Shown: positions 31,279 to 36,299 of the stretch, in pieces
Layout: the number at the start of each line of letters is the position of its first letter
Position numbering within the stretch: position 1 is the stretch's first letter
Assembly (NCBI GenBank): GCA_013138805.1
Contig: WTCA01000003.1
Span: 1-36,299 of the forward strand
Length of the DNA stretch: 36,299 bases
Reading direction: 5' to 3'
Source: an archaeon
GTDB taxonomy: Archaea; EX4484-52; GLR71
Notes under the pieces: generated by a model
Told to the model about the DNA's origin: nothing
The model's database searches: none
Seen by the model: the letters and a program-made list of their open reading frames with translations, nothing else
Made by a program: the position numbers and the translations under genes

Positions 31279-34200
31279 TTAATTTATTGTTGTGCCGACT
31301 GATATATACTGTATGCTTGTCCTTCCGAAACGATCTATCACGATCATCGGAACCTGGACTGTCGATATATCTTTTGCCTGAGTATCCATATATATACCAT
31401 AAAGTGTTGATTCCACGCTGAAAGACAGTATGTCTGAGACTGTCCTGTCACTCAGCTTATCTTCTGTATATGTCTCCTCCCATACATACACTATCTCTAC
31501 TTTCTTTGCACCTGTAGGAATCGTATTGTTAATGAAATATGTGCAATAGACAGTGCGGTTTGAAAGGATAGGCAAGATATCGTTTTTCTGAGGCATTGTG
31601 CAGTTCATATCTATAGCAGGATTATAGCTGTTCAGGTATCTGTCAAATATCTCTGCCCTGACATCATAATCAGCTGTTATGTTCATATTGCCCCTGTTGA
31701 TTATAGTGCCATTCAAGAGTATCATATCATCACCCTCATATTCTGTGCTGTTCAAGGTGACATTGAACCCAGCCCATGGATCGTTCAGAATGGTGAGGTT
31801 GACTGTGGTGTTAATGATGCCAACATTGCACAGGCTGCTGTTCCAGCTTACATTTATAGGGAAAGAATAATTTCCTGGCGGCTGGGTGCGCACAGATGAA
31901 ACTGATATGTTGACTGTATCGTTTTCGCCGGAAGATATGTTTGATATGATTTCAGAATTTCCTATGTTCCACAAGGTTGTGTCCCATATATCATAGGCGC
32001 TGTCTGAATCATCTGCCTGCCCGACAACGACAGTTATGCCTGCAACATCCGTACTGGCATTGAGCGTTACAAAGAACAGTGATTCTGTCAAAGTCTTGAC
32101 GCTATCGGGGGCAGATATCGCAGATACGTTGACATCATCTGCCATAGCTACCGGCGCATATACCAACTGTTCCTGGCTGAAATGACAGGATCTTGAAGCT
32201 GTCGTATCCATAGTTACCCCAACACAGCCGTTTGCCTCGCAGATGAATTCATACCACTGTTCTGTCGCGTTCCAGGATAAGGTTCTTGGACCAACACAGT
32301 TAACACCGCCGCCAGTCATGTCTGCTGTAACAGTGGCTCCTGATATGTTGATATTGTCCATAATGTTCTCATAATTGCAGTAGAACATGAGATGAGTCCA
32401 GTTTGAGATTATCCAGCAATCAAGAGATGTTAAAGTGGGTGATACTGTTATATTGTAACCTGGATCCACCAATACTGAATCAGCTACCTCGTGCAGGTAG
32501 GAGTGGGTTGACTCTGTCCATACATGCCATGTTGACACTTCATCTATGCAGCTTATGTTGAATGTGGTGTTCGCTTCGCCGTTAGTTATAGCAGCCATAA
32601 TGTTCAATGGTATTGATGCCTGAGAGGTATGGCTTTCGTTGTGGAGCTCGAAATAAGTTATGCCAGAGTATATGTTGCTGTCGTTGCCGGGATGACTTAC
32701 ATTGTTGGCATAGTCTGCATAGAGGATGAATGTGACATTATTGTTGGAGTAATATATCTTCCCGAAATCTGTTGTGTTGTATGTTATGCTTATGTCGTCT
32801 ACACTGAACAGGTCTGAGTTGTTCCCATAGTCGCTTGTCTGGTATATCAGACCGTCATATACTCTTACTTTTACATCTATAGGACCCAGCTCCTCATCAG
32901 TCATCGTATCGGGCGGGTTCCATAGGCAGAATCCGACCCATTGCTTGAGGTTCGCTGATGTCCTTGTGCAGTTTTCTGTTATGTTTATTATGTATTCATT
33001 TCCTGTGTCGTCTCTCAATGACATGTTTGTGATGTTCAGGACGAAAGGAATGCCTGAAGATTCATCAGGGTCTGTGATATTTATAGATATGTTTGCTATC
33101 TGATAGGATCCGGAATTCCTGTCTGTAGGGTCAGGTGATTCCAGCAGTGTTATGTTGGGATACTGGTTGAGGTATACAACACCAGACCAGCCTGTTGACC
33201 TGTTCTCGTAGAATTGCTTTGATGAGTTCACAGAAAGGTTCCAGTAGCCGTTAGGGTCTGAAAGCTGGAAAGTGTATGTCGCTGTATAAATTCCGTCAGT
33301 TTCCGGATCGCTGAAGGACAGGATGTGATTGGTATTGTCAGAGTCTGTCAGATATCCTGTCATTACGGCACCGGATATATTGCCTTCCGGTGAGTGGTCT
33401 GATGTCAGATATACGTTTACTGTTACAGTCTCGCCGGGGTTGTATATTTCACCATTGGGTTCCTGCCTATTGTTGTAGAGAGCGCCCCTCACTTCCATCG
33501 TGCTGTTAGGGATACCGTCATCATCATAGCAGCCGTTGCCTCTTAACGCTGTGGCGTTTATTGTACAGTAGCCAGGTTCGCCAAATACAGAGTAATAATA
33601 GTTATCATACGGGTCTATTGTGCAGTTGAAATGGCCTGCTGAGGCATCCCAGGTGCAGTTCTGATCTGCGATGCATGCTCCGTATATTGTTATGTTGGCA
33701 TTGCTTGTGGCACCATCTGAGTCATTGACTGTGATGTTTACATAGCCTATGCTTGGTGCATAAGCTGTTGTCCTGTATATCAGGGCAGGAGTTTCAACCA
33801 TAGTTATTTCAAGCTCGCCCCTGTCGAATGTGACATTCGCTATTGTGTCATCAGTATCTATATCAAGATGACCTATTTCATTGGCGATACATGAAAGGTT
33901 GTATAATTCTCCACATTGCATTGTAGTCGGAATGGAGCAGTTGCCTTCACCATATCCTGTCCAGGTGCAGTATTTATCTGCGGTTGTCGGGCATGAGTTA
34001 ATATTTTCTGAGTTGCCGGGATTGCAGCCGAAGAAACAGTCCACCTTTATGTTCTCTGCAGAATTACCAGAATACAGGGTCGCGTTGAATATAGGTGTTG
34101 CTGTTGTAGTGTTTCCTCCAATCTCAATAAGTGTCAGGTTCACCTCATCATAGCACATAACATTTGAATATTCAAGGCTGCCGTGCTCGCCGTCAGGAGG

Positions 34201-36299
34201 CGATGCTGTGTATGTGTCTGAATTGTGGTCCCAGTCTGTCCTTGGATAACTGCCGACAGAGTTTGAGCAGCCGAAGTCATCCCAGAACATATCCATCAGG
34301 AATGTATATTGGTAAGGTATTGTGAAGACCTGGTTTGGTGCCCACAATGCAGGGAATGCTGATGAGCCGTATGCCTGCGTGGGCTGTACCCCTATATTAA
34401 TTCTGAACAGACCATCCATATCTGTGCCGGTTATCGGCAGTGTTCCTGTGTTGTTCATAGTTGCTTTCATCCATAAGGTGTCGTTAACATCTATGTCAAA
34501 CTGCGCGCTGCAGTCTGTCTCAGATATGTTGACTTCTGTGTCGGAATCCTGCACTATGCAGCCAAGAGATATGGTTGTATAGTTTACTGTGAAGTTTGTA
34601 TAGGCGTCAAAGTCTGTATCTATATTTGGATAACCTAATCTTTCAGCATTGCAGTATATCGTGTTCTCGCCCCGGGTCAGGTTTGGTGCAGGTATCATGC
34701 AGGTCTTTTCATTACCCTGGGAGCCGCTGTATGTGCAAGTGTCTGCTGTGCAGGACTCTATCCTCGGGTTGCAATTAAGGGCGCATGTGACATTGACCAT
34801 ATCGTCAGAATCTATGCTGACATTGAATATCGGGACCAAAAGAGATGTGTTTCCGACCATAGAGACCACAAGCTGTGTTATGTCGTCCACGTCAAACTGG
34901 TAAAGTGATGTGGTGTTGCAGTAGCTGAGACTGTCGCATGCGCGTATGTAGTAGTCTGTGTATGATGCTCCGGAACCGTCAAGTGTGTCTGTCGTATATT
35001 CGCAGGACTTGGCGTTCAGTGTTGTATTGGTGCAGAATGTGGCTGAACATGAAGGATCTTTGCATGCCGAGAAGTTCCAGGTGTCTGCATCTTCAGGTAT
35101 GTCTGAGTCAGAGATGTCTGCGCTGAATGTGAAGGTCTCGCCAATTTCAAAGACTGCTATTGATGGCGGCGATACATTTGAGATGTTGGGCTTTTCATTG
35201 ACATGGACTGTTCCTGTATAGTTCGCCAGATCATAATTTACCTTATGGACAACTGCGATGTATGATATATTCTGGTAGCTGTTCGGTGTGCAGGTGAAAG
35301 TGTAGTTTCCGTCACCTTCATTAGTCATAGCCTGCATAGAACCCTGGCAAGATGCGCCGCCGCCTGAGACATTTATGTATTTTGTTGCGGCCCCGTCCAA
35401 CATGTCGTTTCCGCAGAATGTCTCACTGTAAGCGCATGTTATGTTGAGCTGTGTGCCTGTGTTGATGGGGCTTGCCTCTTCTGTGCAGACAAGCTCTGTC
35501 GGCCTTGTCATGACTGTGATCTGGCAGTTGCTGTTGTCGGTGTCATCAATTGTTGAGCCCTGTCTTGTTGTGCTTCCGCTTACGTTTAAGTGATATGTTG
35601 TTGTTACAGGAACAAAGGTTGGAGTGAATGAACATAGTGTCTGGCCAGTTGAGTTTATGGTGTTGGTGTAGTTGGTGTAGATTAAATTATCTGATGAATT
35701 CAAAAGCTCACAGTCTATATTTCCTCCAGATACTGTGAGGGTGTGTGATGTGTTGAAATATGTTGATACTGTGAATTCTATCTGTGTGTTGCCGCATATT
35801 GACTGGCCGCAGTTATCGTAGCTGAAGTATATATCTTCACCGCAGGCAAGAGTACTGTCATCCCTCTGCCTTGAAAGGCCGTAATTGTCTGTTGCATTGG
35901 TTGTTATGTTTATGCATGTGATGCTGTTTTCGTGTCCGAGGTTGCGGCTGTATGTATATGTGTAACTGTCTATTGTCTGGTAATATGACATTGCATTGAA
36001 GCCGGACCATCCGGACAGGTTCTGCTTGTCCTCTATCACTGAGGCTATGTCAGATGCGCTGTCATAGTCTGTGACATTGAGATATAATATGAAGTTTTCG
36101 GTGAGGTGGTCAATGTCTATATATTCTATAGACTTGTTGTTTATATTGGGTGTCTGGAGCAGGAGTGGATTGCAGTATATGTCTCCTGTTGTGTTTGACT
36201 GTGTCGGATTGACATAGTATTGCTTTGTTGCATCTGCTGTTATGTTCAGATCCATGCAGTCTGCAGGCAGGTTTGAATTGTTCAGGGTGCAGTTCATCT
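31279..36299 (-). CDS. Giant secreted surface protein, N-terminus beyond the right edge
   Basis: At least 1672 codons with no stop up to the window edge; the ATG at 36297 is unlikely to be the true start. The protein is Asn/Thr/Ser-rich with dozens of N-x-S/T sequons and many Cys pairs in the first ~950 residues, then Cys-poor beta-sandwich-like repeats. Two Cys-rich units (residues 478-571 and 723-824) are homologous. A later region (WAGFNVTLNSTEYEGDDMILLNGTIINRGN) resembles CARDB-like adhesion modules. No membrane anchor is seen at the C-terminus. It heads the pilin-like cluster and may be an adhesin or stalk component. Confidence 0.75.
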   Translation of the reverse strand, partial: MNCTLNNSNLPADCMDLNITADATKQYYVNPTQSNTTGDIYCNPLLLQTPNINNKSIEYIDIDHLTENFILYLNVTDYDSASDIASVIEDKQNLSGWSGFNAMSYYQTIDSYTYTYSRNLGHENSITCINITTNATDNYGLSRQRDDSTLACGEDIYFSYDNCGQSICGNTQIEFTVSTYFNTSHTLTVSGGNIDCELLNSSDNLIYTNYTNTINSTGQTLCSFTPTFVPVTTTYHLNVSGSTTRQGSTIDDTDNSNCQITVMTRPTELVCTEEASPINTGTQLNITCAYSETFCGNDMLDGAATKYINVSGGGASCQGSMQAMTNEGDGNYTFTCTPNSYQNISYIAVVHKVNYDLANYTGTVHVNEKPNISNVSPPSIAVFEIGETFTFSADISDSDIPEDADTWNFSACKDPSCSATFCTNTTLNAKSCEYTTDTLDGSGASYTDYYIRACDSLSYCNTTSLYQFDVDDITQLVVSMVGNTSLLVPIFNVSIDSDDMVNVTCALNCNPRIESCTADTCTYSGSQGNEKTCMIPAPNLTRGENTIYCNAERLGYPNIDTDFDAYTNFTVNYTTISLGCIVQDSDTEVNISETDCSAQFDIDVNDTLWMKATMNNTGTLPITGTDMDGLFRINIGVQPTQAYGSSAFPALWAPNQVFTIPYQYTFLMDMFWDDFGCSNSVGSYPRTDWDHNSDTYTASPPDGEHGSLEYSNVMCYDEVNLTLIEIGGNTTTATPIFNATLYSGNSAENIKVDCFFGCNPGNSENINSCPTTADKYCTWTGYGEGNCSIPTTMQCGELYNLSCIANEIGHLDIDTDDTIANVTFDRGELEITMVETPALIYRTTAYAPSIGYVNITVNDSDGATSNANITIYGACIADQNCTWDASAGHFNCTIDPYDNYYYSVFGEPGYCTINATALRGNGCYDDDGIPNSTMEVRGALYNNRQEPNGEIYNPGETVTVNVYLTSDHSPEGNISGAVMTGYLTDSDNTNHILSFSDPETDGIYTATYTFQLSDPNGYWNLSVNSSKQFYENRSTGWSGVVYLNQYPNITLLESPDPTDRNSGSYQIANISINITDPDESSGIPFVLNITNMSLRDDTGNEYIINITENCTRTSANLKQWVGFCLWNPPDTMTDEELGPIDVKVRVYDGLIYQTSDYGNNSDLFSVDDISITYNTTDFGKIYYSNNNVTFILYADYANNVSHPGNDSNIYSGITYFELHNESHTSQASIPLNIMAAITNGEANTTFNISCIDEVSTWHVWTESTHSYLHEVADSVLVDPGYNITVSPTLTSLDCWIISNWTHLMFYCNYENIMDNINISGATVTADMTGGGVNCVGPRTLSWNATEQWYEFICEANGCVGVTMDTTASRSCHFSQEQLVYAPVAMADDVNVSAISAPDSVKTLTESLFFVTLNASTDVAGITVVVGQADDSDSAYDIWDTTLWNIGNSEIISNISSGENDTVNISVSSVRTQPPGNYSFPINVSWNSSLCNVGIINTTVNLTILNDPWAGFNVTLNSTEYEGDDMILLNGTIINRGNMNITADYDVRAEIFDRYLNSYNPAIDMNCTMPQKNDILPILSNRTVYCTYFINNTIPTGAKKVEIVYVWEETYTEDKLSDRTVSDILSFSVESTLYGIYMDTQAKDISTVQVPMIVIDRFGRTSIQYISVGTTIN

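Noticed and set aside
1-36299. CRISPR arrays, rRNA genes, integrases, transposase genes, toxin-antitoxin pairs
   Set aside because: No regularly spaced repeats, rRNA sequence, tyrosine or serine recombinase, full transposase or recognisable toxin-antitoxin pair was seen on either strand.

Overview
This 36.3 kb window reads as a chromosomal segment of an uncultured archaeon, most likely of the DPANN group (a Woesearchaeota/Pacearchaeota-like genome; that placement is inference). Archaeal markers visible in the sequence are AspRS of the archaeal non-discriminating type, GatD and GatE of the archaeal Glu-tRNA(Gln) amidotransferase, a class I (archaeal) CCA-adding enzyme, archaeal-type triosephosphate isomerase, type II GAPDH, aEF-1beta with its zinc-ribbon partner, a tRNA-Arg interrupted by an archaeal-style intron, class III (pilin-like) signal peptides, and TATA boxes about 25-30 nt ahead of many start codons, implying leaderless transcripts.

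Layout. 0-4 kb: a possible gene tail at the left edge, aspS (-), a divergent PurF-like amidotransferase (+), a hairpin-rich spacer bounded by a 12-bp direct repeat, and a NUDIX hydrolase whose frame is broken near the 3' end at CCT-TGA-C. 4-6.1 kb: an MFS transporter and an unknown protein. 6.1-9.1 kb: scpA and scpB, separated by a 1.35-kb insertion that carries a YhcG/DUF1016 nuclease gene and is bounded by a ~65-bp direct repeat of the scpA/scpB junction; the nuclease gene is itself broken by a 71-nt hairpin insertion. 9.1-14.3 kb: small hypothetical, tpiA-gap, DUF4349 membrane protein, tRNA-Arg(GCG) with a T-loop intron, zinc-ribbon/aEF-1beta pair, and a stand-alone PEP-swivel protein. 14.3-18.3 kb: methyltransferase, a secreted toroid-like protein preceded by a ~110-nt structured leader, and cca. 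18.4-23 kb: a Lys-rich membrane protein/DUF835 cassette, a DHH protein with an altered DHH motif, an unknown protein and a winged-helix regulator. 23-27.7 kb: gatE, two tandem HD-domain proteins and gatD, all on the minus strand. 27.7-36.3 kb: a minus-strand surface cluster of four pilin-like proteins behind a giant Cys- and Asn-sequon-rich secreted protein that runs off the right edge, with a 12-bp minisatellite inside the cluster.

How the genes fit together. Translation dominates the window: ND-AspRS, GatD/E, tRNA-Arg, CCA enzyme, aEF-1beta and the zinc-ribbon protein. ND-AspRS and GatDE together imply that Asn-tRNA and Gln-tRNA are both made indirectly. tpiA and gap supply lower glycolysis/gluconeogenesis; ScpAB handles chromosome condensation. 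The right end is a cell-surface/pilus-like module. The most unusual items are the nested insertions between scpA and scpB, the two bulged-hairpin elements, the T-loop tRNA intron, the structured leader at 16.65-16.75 kb and the NUDIX frameshift site.
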